Shown: positions 17,822-26,312, numbered from the stretch's first letter. The stretch is DNA of 64,000 nt from Phycisphaerales bacterium (GCA_020847375.1 JADLCB010000021.1:157513-221512), one strand, 5' to 3'. Notes: generated from the sequence alone by a model not told the origin. Numbers and translations: made by a program.

Positions 17822-18388
17822 ATGCGACAAGTGATTGCTGCACTGGTGATTAATGAACCCGGCGTGCTGGCCAGCGTTGCCGGTATGTTTGCCGCCCGTG
17901 GTTTCAATATCGATTCCCTGGTGGTCGGGCGTACACAGGACCCCAATTTGTCACGCATGACCATCGTGGTCAACGGGGATGAAAACACCCTCGACCAGGT
18001 GCGCAAACAACTGGCCAAACTCGTGCCCGTTTCTCAGATCCATAGCTTTGCCGGCAGCGATTTCATCGAGCGCGATATGATCCTGGTTTCGGTCAAGGCT
18101 GGCCCTTCCAAACGCAGCGAAGTGATCGAAGTGGTTGATCTGTTCCGCGCCAAAATTGTCGATATCGCGCCGGAAAGTGTGGTCGTGCAACTGGCTGGCA
18201 CGGAAGACAAAATCGAAGCCTTCCTCGAATTGATGCGCCCCTACGGTATTCTGGAAATGGCCCGCACGGGCGTTATCGCCATGGCGCGCGGAATGCAGTT
18301 GACCACCCATGAGGAGACCAGCAACGATTCAGCCAAGCGCGTCCGCAGCCTCGATGCCCCTCCGGCCCAGGCACTGCCGCCCAGTTAA
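17822..18388 (+). CDS. ilvH: Acetolactate synthase small (regulatory) subunit
   Basis: A 188-residue regulatory subunit of acetohydroxyacid synthase, the first common enzyme of branched-chain amino acid synthesis. It has an N-terminal ACT domain (I-N-E-P-G-V-L-A-S-V-A-G-M-F-A-A-R-G-F-N-I-D-S-L) and the usual C-terminal domain with E-A-F-L-E-L-M-R-P-Y-G-I-L-E-M-A-R-T-G. The ATG at 17822 is chosen because GAGGAG at 17807-17812 lies nine bases ahead; the TTG at 17816 would be too close. The catalytic subunit gene (ilvB/ilvI) and ilvC are not next to it, which is unusual because small and large subunits are normally adjacent. The last 20 residues are Pro/Ala-rich. Confidence 0.93.
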   Translation: MRQVIAALVINEPGVLASVAGMFAARGFNIDSLVVGRTQDPNLSRMTIVVNGDENTLDQVRKQLAKLVPVSQIHSFAGSDFIERDMILVSVKAGPSKRSEVIEVVDLFRAKIVDIAPESVVVQLAGTEDKIEAFLELMRPYGILEMARTGVIAMARGMQLTTHEETSNDSAKRVRSLDAPPAQALPPS

Positions 18389-18440
18389 GTCGCCCCTGTC
18401 AATCAATTTCCACTGGGCAGCGCGAATCGTCGGATGTATT

Positions 18441-18478
18441 AAAACCGCACGAGTGGCGCACGACTGACCTTCGTGCGG
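18441..18478 (-). terminator. Probable rho-independent terminator
   Basis: CCGCACGA at 18445-18452 pairs perfectly with TCGTGCGG at 18471-18478. On the minus strand the stem is followed by four Ts (18444-18441). It starts 13 bp after the stop codon of the minus-strand gene ending at 18492 and lies between convergent genes. The T-run is short. Confidence 0.6.
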
Positions 18479-18491
18479 CCATGCACCGGTC

Positions 18492-19625
18492 TCATTGTTC
18501 CGTCGTAGCAGCCGGCGAAAAATACGCGCGAATCAGCGCACGATATTTCGCCGGCGCAGCCGGCAAAGCTTTCATCGCCTCCGCCTGCTGGTTCTGCCCC
18601 GTTGGCCCTTGCCCGCCGCTGCCCTGATGGGCAACACGTTGATTGTCGTTGCCCAAAGCCGGACTGGCCACAGAACCATTCACCTGATCCGCACGAGGCT
18701 CAACACCGCGATCATCCGTCGCGTGCTGGTCAGCCACCCCGTCACCGCTGCCCGACGCCTGATCCAACGGGTGAGCGTCTGTTGCCTTGGCTGATGGCTG
18801 ATCGAACCGGCCCATCTCCTTCAGTTCCGGTCTGCGCCCCTGCGTCAAAGTAGTCTGACTTATCGCGTCACTGGCTGCATCGCTTGCATCACTGACACCC
18901 GCACGCCATGCAGCATCAGTCGTCGCTGCATCGGATTCTTGCGCGCGATCCAATCGCGTCGTCTGCTGATTTTGTGTCGGTTGATCCGGTCTATCCCGCT
19001 TGCCCGCTGAATCCACCTGTCGATCAAGCCAAAACGGCTGATTCAACTCCGCAGCCGCCGCTTGCCCAGGCGCAACTGCGCGTCGCGCCGCCATCAACTG
19101 ATTCAACCGATCCGGCGTAACAAAGCCGCTACCAGCCACCGTCACCGGTAATCGACCGGCAAAGACCAGCAGCGAGCCAGCCAACAACAACGCCGACATG
19201 ATCCCGCCCCACGCCCGCGCCCCCAACCAGCGCAAAACCACCCGCCTAGGCGCAACATGGCGCGATTGTTCATTAGCCGACTGCACCAGCGCCTTGGCCC
19301 ACTCATTTTTTTCATTGCGCATCTCCCACGCCGAACTGAGTAGATCATGAAGCTGCAACTGCCGATCCGCCCGCATCAGCGCCTGCAGCAGGCTGGGAGA
19401 ACGCAGCAACCCCCACACCCACCCCATGACCGCTCCTCCCAGCAGGATCAACCCGCCCGACCAGCCCAGCGGCTCACCCCGCCACAGCCGCACCCCACCC
19501 ATCATCAGCACGACCATCGATCCAGCCACCGCGCCGACACCCGCACATTCCAACATGCGCAAAAACCGCCAGCGCCGATGCAATCGGCGCGCGAACTGCT
19601 CCAGTCGATCGGGAGGACTCCTCAT
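18492..19625 (-). CDS. Hypothetical membrane protein with long polar C-terminal region
   Basis: About 377 residues from the ATG at 19625 (M-R-S-P-P-D); a start ten codons further upstream is possible. Two or three hydrophobic helices lie near residues 28-70, and another near 140-160 after an R-x-A-D-R-Q-L-Q-L-H-D-L-L-S-S-A-W-E region. The arrangement recalls DUF4175-like membrane proteins of planctomycetes and alphaproteobacteria. From about residue 180 the sequence is low-complexity and rich in Asp, Gln, Ala, Thr and Ser, probably disordered and extracytoplasmic. I do not recognise a catalytic motif. It is followed by a terminator-like hairpin, so it may be monocistronic. Confidence 0.68.
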   Translation of the reverse strand: MRSPPDRLEQFARRLHRRWRFLRMLECAGVGAVAGSMVVLMMGGVRLWRGEPLGWSGGLILLGGAVMGWVWGLLRSPSLLQALMRADRQLQLHDLLSSAWEMRNEKNEWAKALVQSANEQSRHVAPRRVVLRWLGARAWGGIMSALLLAGSLLVFAGRLPVTVAGSGFVTPDRLNQLMAARRAVAPGQAAAAELNQPFWLDRQVDSAGKRDRPDQPTQNQQTTRLDRAQESDAATTDAAWRAGVSDASDAASDAISQTTLTQGRRPELKEMGRFDQPSAKATDAHPLDQASGSGDGVADQHATDDRGVEPRADQVNGSVASPALGNDNQRVAHQGSGGQGPTGQNQQAEAMKALPAAPAKYRALIRAYFSPAATTEQ

Positions 19626-19743
19626 GCCAACGACATTGTAGCACGACCGCACCATCCATCAGCCAATTCGTTAACAGACGACACCCAAGCAAACTCATCC
19701 AGACAGACCATTTTCCCGAATTTCCATGATTTTCTTCATGCTT

Positions 19744-19830
19744 TTATCGGACCCTGCCGATAAGATATCCGGGCCTATCGGCGCGACTGGTGCTGATCAA
19801 TCAGGCAATCCCCGGTGACAGGACGTCACC
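19744..19830. repeat. Two short perfect palindromes upstream of a GT2 gene
   Basis: TTATCGG-ACCCTG-CCGATAA (19744-19763, 7-bp arms) and GGTGAC-AGGAC-GTCACC (19814-19830, 6-bp arms) lie in the 240-bp divergent region ahead of the GT2 gene. Neither is followed by a T-tract, so operators or mRNA-leader hairpins are more likely than terminators. No binding protein is known. Confidence 0.35.
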
Positions 19831-19866
19831 AGCAGCACTGGCAATTGACTCTGGAGGAGTCGAACG

Positions 19867-21093
19867 ATGCCTCTGGCTATCACATCCACCCCACGTGTCA
19901 GTTTTCTGATCTCCACCTACAACCGCAAGACGGTTCTGCTGGACATGCTCGCGCGCATTGCCCAGTGCGGCCTGGCTGACAGCGACTACGAAATTATCGT
20001 GGTGGATAACGCCAGCCCCGACGGCACGGCCGATGCAATCGCTGCCAAGTTCCCGCAGGCTCAGCTCATTCGCCTTGATCGCAACCTCGGCCCGACCACA
20101 AAAAACATCGCCCTGTCCCGCGCTCAAGGTCGCTATGTCGTCTTTCTGGATGATGACTCGTACCCCCTGCCCGGAAGCATCCAGCGCATGATTGAACATT
20201 TCGAGGCCGACCCCAAACTCGGTGCTGCCGTCTTCACCGTCACATTGCCCGATGGTTCGCAGGAAAGCAGCGCCTACCCAAACGTTTTCATCGGTTGCGG
20301 CACGGGGTTTCGCCGCTGCGCCGTCGAAGCTGCTGGTGGCCTGCCGGAAGATTTTCTCATGCAGGCTGAAGAATACGTTTTATCGCTGCGCCTTCTCGAT
20401 GCCCGTTGGAAGGTTGAACATTTTTCCGATCTGCATGTGCGCCACCTGAAAACACCCGGCGCCCGCCGGCCAGGAAGGGTCACACGTCTCGATGTGCGCA
20501 ATAACCTGACGCTGGCCCTGCAGATGCTTCCGCCCCAATGGGCACTGACCATGGCGGTCGACTGGACAACCCGTTATCGCCTGATCGCCCGCAGCAAAGG
20601 CCACCGCCTGCACTTTGTCCTGGGCATGATTCAGGGTATTTGGCGCGGACTCAAACTCTGGAAACGCCGTCCCATCGACGACTGGACATTCCAAGCCTTC
20701 AGCCATTTCGATGAAATTGAGCTTCGCCTGGCCAGCGCCGCAGCCCAGCATAATCTACAGCGCGTGGTGTTCATCGATTATGGCAAGAATATCTACGCCT
20801 ACTGGCGTGCCGCCCAAAAGCTCGGATTGACCGTTGTTGCGATTGCGGACCGCAATCTGGCTGGCCCGTTACGTTTTTACCGGGGCATCCCCATCCTGAC
20901 CGACCAGCAGGCCCGGCAGCAGCATTATGATGCTGCTATTCTGGCCAATTTTTCCCCCGCCCATGCTAGAACGCGCGTGGAAAGCTGGTCTCCCATGGAT
21001 ATCCGCCCTGCGATTGATCTGCAAAGCGAGCAGTACACCCCCGCGCAGGCGCAAAACAACCCTGCCCCAGCCATCCACGCCGCCTGGGGATGA
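19867..21093 (+). CDS. GT2-family glycosyltransferase with extra C-terminal domain
   Basis: A 408-residue protein. Residues 10-230 form a GT-A domain: S-T-Y-N-R near 17, V-V-D-N-A-S-P-D-G-T, and the metal-binding D-D-D (F-L-D-D-D-S) near residue 98, followed by an acceptor region with E-D-F. This fits an inverting glycosyltransferase that uses a nucleotide sugar. From about 295 to 385 an additional region looks like a small Rossmann-type fold (R-V-V-F-I-D-Y-G-K-N, V-V-A-I-A-D, G-I-P-I-L). A strong GGAGGAG ends about nine bases before the ATG. It stands alone, away from the main glycan cluster, and its acceptor is unknown. Confidence 0.83.
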   Translation: MPLAITSTPRVSFLISTYNRKTVLLDMLARIAQCGLADSDYEIIVVDNASPDGTADAIAAKFPQAQLIRLDRNLGPTTKNIALSRAQGRYVVFLDDDSYPLPGSIQRMIEHFEADPKLGAAVFTVTLPDGSQESSAYPNVFIGCGTGFRRCAVEAAGGLPEDFLMQAEEYVLSLRLLDARWKVEHFSDLHVRHLKTPGARRPGRVTRLDVRNNLTLALQMLPPQWALTMAVDWTTRYRLIARSKGHRLHFVLGMIQGIWRGLKLWKRRPIDDWTFQAFSHFDEIELRLASAAAQHNLQRVVFIDYGKNIYAYWRAAQKLGLTVVAIADRNLAGPLRFYRGIPILTDQQARQQHYDAAILANFSPAHARTRVESWSPMDIRPAIDLQSEQYTPAQAQNNPAPAIHAAWG

Positions 21094-21180
21094 CCAGCAA
21101 GCCGCCGACAGGTGCCACCGCCGGCGCATATCCAGTTAAAACGATGGCGCCCTGCGCAGATAAATTGAGCAATTCATCGC

Positions 21181-21525
21181 TTAGCGACGCTGGCCCGGCT
21201 GATTGGGAATTTCGCCGAACTGCTGCTCGTAGCGCTTGATGAGCTGCTGCAGCGAGTGCATCAGCCGTTTGGCGCTGGTGTAGGTCATCACAACCCGATC
21301 CGTCACCTTGAACAGCAACTGCTGCTGGCCACTGGGCTGCTGGCTGGGGTTGGGCATGTTAAAACCAACATCCAGAATCACTTCCTCCGCCGTCGTATGA
21401 ATGCGATAGGCGTTGGAATAGATCGTGCGCATCTCGCGCTCATCCAGCAGCACCTGCACACCATCGCCAGCCTGAATCGCTTGTCCCTGCGGCGTATTAC
21501 CATTACCTTGATTTGCTTCTGCCAT
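21181..21525 (-). CDS. DUF3467 family protein
   Basis: A 114-residue protein with the DUF3467 pattern: Y-S-N-A-Y-R-I near residue 36, E-V-I-L-D-V-G near 48, D-R-V-V-M-T-Y-T-S-A-K-R-L near 77, and the C-terminal R-Y-E-Q-Q-F-G-E-I-P. The family is widespread in bacteria with no established function. The first 20 residues are Gly/Asn/Gln-rich. It is the last gene of a minus-strand run with a PfkB kinase, a PIN-like protein and a DedA protein. AAGGA of the leader precedes the ATG. Confidence 0.82.
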   Translation of the reverse strand: MAEANQGNGNTPQGQAIQAGDGVQVLLDEREMRTIYSNAYRIHTTAEEVILDVGFNMPNPSQQPSGQQQLLFKVTDRVVMTYTSAKRLMHSLQQLIKRYEQQFGEIPNQPGQRR

Positions 21526-21596
21526 AATGTAAATCCTTTCCAGATTGAATGAAGCCCCTTATTCTGGCGATTCCTCCCCAAAAGTAAACGAACGGG

Positions 21597-22502
21597 CTAA
21601 AACGACATCGCCTTTTTCAGCTCCTCGCGACGTTGATCGATCTGCTGGCGCGTCGTGGCCTGCAGACCGCCCAGGGAAAAGTCCGCAATGGCGTAACTGG
21701 CCGTCACCGTACCAAACGCCAGCGCCCGCCGGAGATTCTCCGGATCAACGCTCCCACCCTGACAAGCCAGATACCCCATCATCCCGCCGGCAAAACTGTC
21801 ACCGGCGCCGGTGGGATCGATCACTTTGTCCGCTGGATAGGCGGGCAGCACAAATGTGCCCGCCGCCGAACTCATCAGGCAACCATGCTCCCCTTTTTTA
21901 ATCACCACAAACTTCGGCCCCATCGTCAGCACATCACGCGCTGCTTCCACCAGATTCTTTTTGCCGGTCAAAAGGCGCGCCTCACCGTCATTGAGAACCA
22001 ATCCATGAATAATTTTCAACAATTCAACCAGCGCCTGCCGCTCGTTGTTGATCCAGAGATTCATGGTATCCGCCACCAGCAACCGCGCATTCTTGAAATT
22101 ACCCGCCATTTGTCGTTGCAACGCCGGATGCGTATTGGCCAGAAAGACAAAGCTGGAATCATGGAATTTTTCGGGAACGCGCGGCGCCGCCTCCGCCAGC
22201 ACATTCAGATCCACCTGCTTTGTCTCCGCTTCGTTCATGTCCTTGAGATACGACCCATGCCAGCGGAACGTCTTGCTGCCGGCGCGTACTTCCAGGCCGC
22301 TGGCATCCACGTCGCGACCTGCAAAGACGCTCTTGAGCTGCTCAGGCGCATCAGCCCCCACCGCGCCCACCAGCCGTACCGGCGTAAAAAACGACGCTGC
22401 GTACGAAAAATAGATGGCTGAACCACCCAAAATGTTTTCCCGTCGCCCGTACGGCGTTTCGACGGTATCAATACCAATGGAACCAGTAACGACCAGTGAC
22501 AC
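21597..22502 (-). CDS. PfkB-family carbohydrate/nucleoside kinase
   Basis: A 301-residue ribokinase-fold kinase. I place the start at GTG 22502 because AGGAG (22508-22512) lies five bases ahead and the protein then begins directly with the first strand (S-L-V-V-T-G-S-I-G-I-D). The N-terminal G-G-S-A motif (G-G-S-A-I-Y-F-S) and the C-terminal signature D-P-T-G-A-G-D-S-F-A-G-G, with the catalytic Asp in G-A-G-D, are both intact. Substrate is uncertain; similar proteins are often annotated as adenosine or sugar kinases. The gene is 72 bp downstream of a small PIN-like gene and 71 bp upstream of the DUF3467 gene. Confidence 0.85.
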   Translation of the reverse strand: MSLVVTGSIGIDTVETPYGRRENILGGSAIYFSYAASFFTPVRLVGAVGADAPEQLKSVFAGRDVDASGLEVRAGSKTFRWHGSYLKDMNEAETKQVDLNVLAEAAPRVPEKFHDSSFVFLANTHPALQRQMAGNFKNARLLVADTMNLWINNERQALVELLKIIHGLVLNDGEARLLTGKKNLVEAARDVLTMGPKFVVIKKGEHGCLMSSAAGTFVLPAYPADKVIDPTGAGDSFAGGMMGYLACQGGSVDPENLRRALAFGTVTASYAIADFSLGGLQATTRQQIDQRREELKKAMSF

Positions 22503-22574
22503 GTTGACTCCTGTAAAACAACAATTAAATAGCGGTTTATAATTGAAGCTGGCGACCGCTGCCAACGTCAGGCG

Positions 22575-22943
22575 CTAACGCCCCGATGGCAACTGCCTGA
22601 TTTTAACGCGCGTGTTGGTGACGACATACAACCGGCACGGCGTCAGACGCTTGTAGCGCGTAAACAACCGATCCAGCGCATCATCCTGCTCCACCTCCGC
22701 CCCATCCACCGCCAGTTGCACAATCGACCGGCCAAAACGCCAGTCCTGCTGATAGGGTTGTTCCGACAGGGCCGGATCAACCGTAATCACATCCAGTTGT
22801 TTACGCTGCGCTTCGCGCAAAACCTGATCCACCGGCGCATCATCCGCCAAGCCGATCTCCTGCAGCGTAACCGTCTGATCTTCGCGGCGGCGCAGATTCT
22901 CTCCCACCGCTGCCGTCAATTGTCCATGCAGCAACCATCGCAT
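22575..22943 (-). CDS. Small hypothetical protein, possibly PIN-like (DUF5615/Mut7-C type)
   Basis: A 122-residue protein between a DedA gene and a PfkB kinase gene on the same strand. The beginning (M-R-W-L-L-H-G-Q-L-T-A-A-V-G-E-N-L-R-R) and the later D-V-I-T-V-D-P-A-L resemble the strand-helix-acidic-loop layout of short PIN-like proteins whose N-termini read F-L-L-D-E-N-L. Here the first acidic residue is replaced by His (H6), so a nuclease function is doubtful. It has no recognisable partner antitoxin next to it. The fold suggestion is tentative. Confidence 0.6.
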   Translation of the reverse strand: MRWLLHGQLTAAVGENLRRREDQTVTLQEIGLADDAPVDQVLREAQRKQLDVITVDPALSEQPYQQDWRFGRSIVQLAVDGAEVEQDDALDRLFTRYKRLTPCRLYVVTNTRVKIRQLPSGR

Positions 22944-23054
22944 CGGTCAGATGTTAACGAGGTGAAACCCAACCGGCAAATCAACATCGATTCCCATCAT
23001 TCCCCCAGCCTGCTGCGCGACGGATCCGGCAACAAGTCGCAGACTGACAGCAAA

Positions 23055-23777
23055 TTAAATCCGCTCAACATGTTCGCCGGCAACAGCACCTGTTGTCGCC
23101 GCTTCTGCGCTACTGTCACTACGATTACTGCTGCTGCGCCGGCTGCGGATATATTCCACCACCATCGGCAGGATCGAAATGACGACAATCGCCACGATAA
23201 CAACTTCAAAATTCTTCTGAACAAATTCCATCCCGCCAAACAACCAGCCCGCCCCCACACACAGCGTCACCCAGGCAACCGCCCCGACAATGTTATAGAC
23301 CCAGAAATAAAAGAAATTCATCCGGCCGATCCCCGCCACAAACGGGGCAAACGTGCGCACAATGGGCACAAAACGTGCCAGGATAATGGTTTTGCCACCA
23401 TATTTTTCATAAAACTCCTGCGCCCGCTGCAGGTGTTTCTTGTTCAGCAATTTCGAGTCTTCCCGATTAAAAACAGCCGGGCCGAGTTTGTGACCAATCC
23501 AGTAGTTGCACGCATCACCCAGGATCGCCGCCACCAGCATCAGCACAAAAACCATCGGCAGGCTCAGTCCCACCCCGCGCGCCGCCAGCGCCCCAGCGGC
23601 AAACAGCAACGAATCTCCCGGCAGAAAAGGTGTGATCACCAGACCGGTTTCGCAAAAAACTATGGCGAACAATACGATGTAAAGATTGCCCGTCCCGATA
23701 TAATCAATCATCGCCTGCCACTTGGCATCGTCGCCCAGATGGCGGAGCAAATCATACAATTTATGGAAAAATTCCAT
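23055..23777 (-). CDS. DedA-family (SNARE-associated/VTT domain) membrane protein
   Basis: A 240-residue membrane protein with about five helices. The VTT-domain motifs are clear: E-T-G-L-V-I-T-P-F-L-P-G-D-S-L-L-F near residue 45, G-D-A-C-N-Y-W-I-G-H-K-L-G near 90, and F-x-x-K-Y-G-G-K-T-I-I-L-A-R-F-V-P-I-V-R-T-F-A-P-F-V-A-G. The ATG at 23777 is chosen because GGAG lies five bases ahead; the frame is open further upstream but that part overlaps the divergent ferredoxin gene. DedA proteins support membrane homeostasis, and some are undecaprenyl-phosphate or phospholipid flippases. The C-terminus is Ser/Arg/Ala-rich. Confidence 0.88.
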   Translation of the reverse strand: MEFFHKLYDLLRHLGDDAKWQAMIDYIGTGNLYIVLFAIVFCETGLVITPFLPGDSLLFAAGALAARGVGLSLPMVFVLMLVAAILGDACNYWIGHKLGPAVFNREDSKLLNKKHLQRAQEFYEKYGGKTIILARFVPIVRTFAPFVAGIGRMNFFYFWVYNIVGAVAWVTLCVGAGWLFGGMEFVQKNFEVVIVAIVVISILPMVVEYIRSRRSSSNRSDSSAEAATTGAVAGEHVERI

Positions 23778-23892
23778 TGCGTCTCCAATAAAACCCCCCG
23801 TTGCGGCTAAAGGAAAAAACTTCAAGCCACCCAGAAGCATATCGGGAAAATTCGTTACTTGCACCAGCCCGATGTGATTCGCGCGCAAAATC

Positions 23893-24147
23893 ATGACCTC
23901 CACTTCCACAATTTCCCGCGTCTGGATCGCTCCCGGGTGCATCGTCTGCAATTTGTGTGAAGACACTTGCCCGCAAGTATTTGATGTTCAAGCCGAAACG
24001 TGCGTGATTCGGCCGTCGGCACAGCGTTATTATCTGGATCATTATGACGCGATTATCCAAGCCGCCGCGGAGTGTCCCGTCGAAGTCATCCGCATTGCCG
24101 GCGTCAACGAACCACCTGATGAAGCGGGCGGCGAAACCGGCCGCTGA
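23893..24147 (+). CDS. Single-cluster ferredoxin
   Basis: An 84-residue ferredoxin with one cluster motif C-I-V-C-N-L-C-E-D-T-C-P (Cys at about 16, 19, 22 and 26) and a distal A-E-C-P-V-E-V-I. The second half has only one ligand-like cysteine, so it probably binds a single [4Fe-4S] cluster, as in ferredoxins with D-x-x-x-V-F-D-V after the first motif. It is a cytoplasmic electron carrier; its partner is unknown and no redox enzyme is adjacent. It is divergent from the DedA gene. Confidence 0.85.
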   Translation: MTSTSTISRVWIAPGCIVCNLCEDTCPQVFDVQAETCVIRPSAQRYYLDHYDAIIQAAAECPVEVIRIAGVNEPPDEAGGETGR

Positions 24148-24337
24148 GAGTCCGAATAAATTGTTTCTCTTGCCAGATCGCCGCTGGTAGCCGATAAAGC
24201 GCCAACGTTTCTATGGCCGTCCATTGGAAACGCATCGTCGATTAAAGGCCGCCGCAACCATCATCAAGGAGCAACCGGCTTAACCAGCTTGTCTCACCAC
24301 GACCCAACGACAACACCCACCGATTACGCCAGAAAAC

Positions 24338-25936
24338 ATGCGACCACGCCCCAACATTTACATCCCCGGCGTCACTGCACCAACTTATGTGCAGAAACTG
24401 GCTGAACAAGTTCCGCTGGCCCTGGCGATGATCGGGGTTGTCGTCGTGCTGCTGGCAACACTTTTCCCGTTTGATTTCTATAGTTACCGCGTCAACGACT
24501 TTTCCTGGGATTTGTCCCGCCACCTCTGGGGGGACAGGATTTACGACTTTGTCACCAACGTGGTTCTGTTCCTGCCGCTGGGCCTTGGCATCGCCGCCCG
24601 GGTCATGCACGGACAGTTCGGTCGCCGCCTCTGGTCGGTTATTGCCGCCGTGCTCTCCGGGCTGCTCCTTTCGACGATCGTGGAAAATGCGCAGTGCTTC
24701 CTGCCGCGGCGCGATCCGTCGCTGGTGGACATTATTTCCAACGCCACCGGCGCCTTGATCGGCGGTCTGCTCATCTGGGGCTGGGGCGAGAGAATCACAC
24801 GCCGCCTCCCGCTCTGGCTGAGCGATGAGATGGAACGTCCGGCCGCAGCTAAATTCGGCGCTGCCCTGATTTTTTGGCTGGCCTGGCCAATTGCGCTCGC
24901 CATTTATTTCGCTGGATCGCTTTCGTTCAATAATTGGAACCCCACCGCCCAACTGCTGGTTGGCAATGAACCCCAGGGCAATCGTCAGTGGATGGGCAGG
25001 GTGGCTGAACTTCGCATCGTTTCACGCGCCCTCGATCAGCAGCAGATCGAAGCGCTTTTTTCCGGTCAGCCGATTTCAACCATCGCCGGGGATGATCTGT
25101 TGGCTTCGTACACCATTGCCGGCGAACATGATTATCCCGATGAAACCGGCCACCAGCCCGAATTGAAATGGTTTGACGCGGTAACACTTGATGATACCGG
25201 CCAGCCCGTTTTCACCTACGGTCGCTGGTTGATGACCAGCACCGCCCCGTTGGAATTGTCGCGGAGGCTGCGCGACAGCGACGCCTTCACCCTCATCACC
25301 ACCGCCGCCACGGATGACCCTTTTCAAGGCAATGACGCCCGCATCGTCAGCCTCTCGCGCACCAGCCTGTCGCGCAACCTTACGCTTGCGCAAAACGAAA
25401 CCGATCTGGTCATACGCATCCGCAACGGAATTACCGGCAACAACGGCGACCAACCGCAATTTCTCATCCCCGATGTTTTTTCCGACACCGACATGCACCG
25501 CATCGTTGTCAGTTATCAGCATGGTGTCATTCGCGCCTGGGTCGATCGCTCCGACCTGGCCAACCAGATTCGCCTGACCCCAGCCGCCGCCCTGATCTGG
25601 CGCAGCTTTCCGCGTCCGGCTTGGGCATTGCGCCTCGGCAGTATCCCGATCCTCATTCATGCCTGGCTGCTTTATCTGATTATTTTCATCCCCACCGCCA
25701 TACTCATCGCCGTGCTGAGCACGCTGGTTCGCCACCGCTATCGGCCGTGGTTATTCATCAGCGGCATTATCGCCCCGCCCATTATTCTGCAATGCCTCTT
25801 CGCCTGGCCGTACGCGCTGCCTTTTAATCTGGCCGACACCGCCGGAACACTCGTCATCAGTCTGGGTGTCGGTGTTATCACGTTGCTTCGCCTCAAAGCC
25901 TGGCGACGCATTGTGGTATCAACCCCCAACGGCTGA
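24338..25936 (+). CDS. VanZ-like membrane protein with LamG/concanavalin-type domain
   Basis: A 532-residue protein. Residues about 20-150 are a VanZ-like region with four helices and the motif D-F-V-T-N-V-V-L-F-L-P-L-G ... E-N-A-Q-C-F-L-P-R-R-D-P-S-L-V-D-I-I-S-N. Another helix lies near 175-190. Residues about 200-410 look like an extracytoplasmic beta-sandwich of the LamG/concanavalin A type (N-R-Q-W-M-G-R-V-A-E-L-R-I-V-S-R-A-L, then repeated short strands). Two or three C-terminal helices (440-525) close the protein. The function of VanZ-LamG fusions is not established; a glycan-sensing or cell-envelope role is inference. Confidence 0.76.
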   Translation: MRPRPNIYIPGVTAPTYVQKLAEQVPLALAMIGVVVVLLATLFPFDFYSYRVNDFSWDLSRHLWGDRIYDFVTNVVLFLPLGLGIAARVMHGQFGRRLWSVIAAVLSGLLLSTIVENAQCFLPRRDPSLVDIISNATGALIGGLLIWGWGERITRRLPLWLSDEMERPAAAKFGAALIFWLAWPIALAIYFAGSLSFNNWNPTAQLLVGNEPQGNRQWMGRVAELRIVSRALDQQQIEALFSGQPISTIAGDDLLASYTIAGEHDYPDETGHQPELKWFDAVTLDDTGQPVFTYGRWLMTSTAPLELSRRLRDSDAFTLITTAATDDPFQGNDARIVSLSRTSLSRNLTLAQNETDLVIRIRNGITGNNGDQPQFLIPDVFSDTDMHRIVVSYQHGVIRAWVDRSDLANQIRLTPAAALIWRSFPRPAWALRLGSIPILIHAWLLYLIIFIPTAILIAVLSTLVRHRYRPWLFISGIIAPPIILQCLFAWPYALPFNLADTAGTLVISLGVGVITLLRLKAWRRIVVSTPNG

Positions 25937-26039
25937 TTTTTCATCCCGCCCTGCCGGCATTCAGGACCACGTGCCCGTTCCCTTATTCGATTCAGCGATT
26001 TATTACCTTGGCCACGCTTTCTGCCGATAACTCACATTG

Positions 26040-26213
26040 GTGAGCTGGACATTGGTCATCATCGGTGTTGGTCTTTGGGTCATGCTGAACCTGATCAGCC
26101 AGGATCGCGCCCGGCGTATTAGCGAAACGCACCGCCGCATGGCGCTCCAAGCCAGACTCGCCGCCGAAGAAGTCCGAAAAAACGCGCAGGAAAAAGTCAT
26201 TTCCGTCCGTTGA
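26040..26213 (+). CDS. Small membrane protein (57 residues), hypothetical
   Basis: A short frame starts with GTG at 26040 (TTG at 26037 is an alternative) and ends with TGA at 26213. It encodes one hydrophobic helix (residues 4-19: T-L-V-I-I-G-V-G-L-W-V-M-L-N-L) followed by a charged amphipathic helix rich in Arg, Glu, Ala and Gln. The single-TM plus helix layout and coding-like composition argue for a real gene. There is no clear Shine-Dalgarno. It sits between the VanZ-LamG gene and another membrane-anchored helical protein. I know of no family. Confidence 0.5.
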   Translation: MSWTLVIIGVGLWVMLNLISQDRARRISETHRRMALQARLAAEEVRKNAQEKVISVR

Positions 26214-26312
26214 AAAGCGCTTTTCCACCCCGTAATCCCGCCAACAGCGAATGTCGGAAACGACATTATTGTGCGCATTTGTCGCTTTGCCCGTCATTTA
26301 TAAACTCTGAAA

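Noticed and set aside
24210..24245. 10-codon frame (M-A-V-H-W-K-R-I-V-D) before the VanZ-LamG gene
   Set aside because: Too short to judge and has no clear ribosome-binding site.
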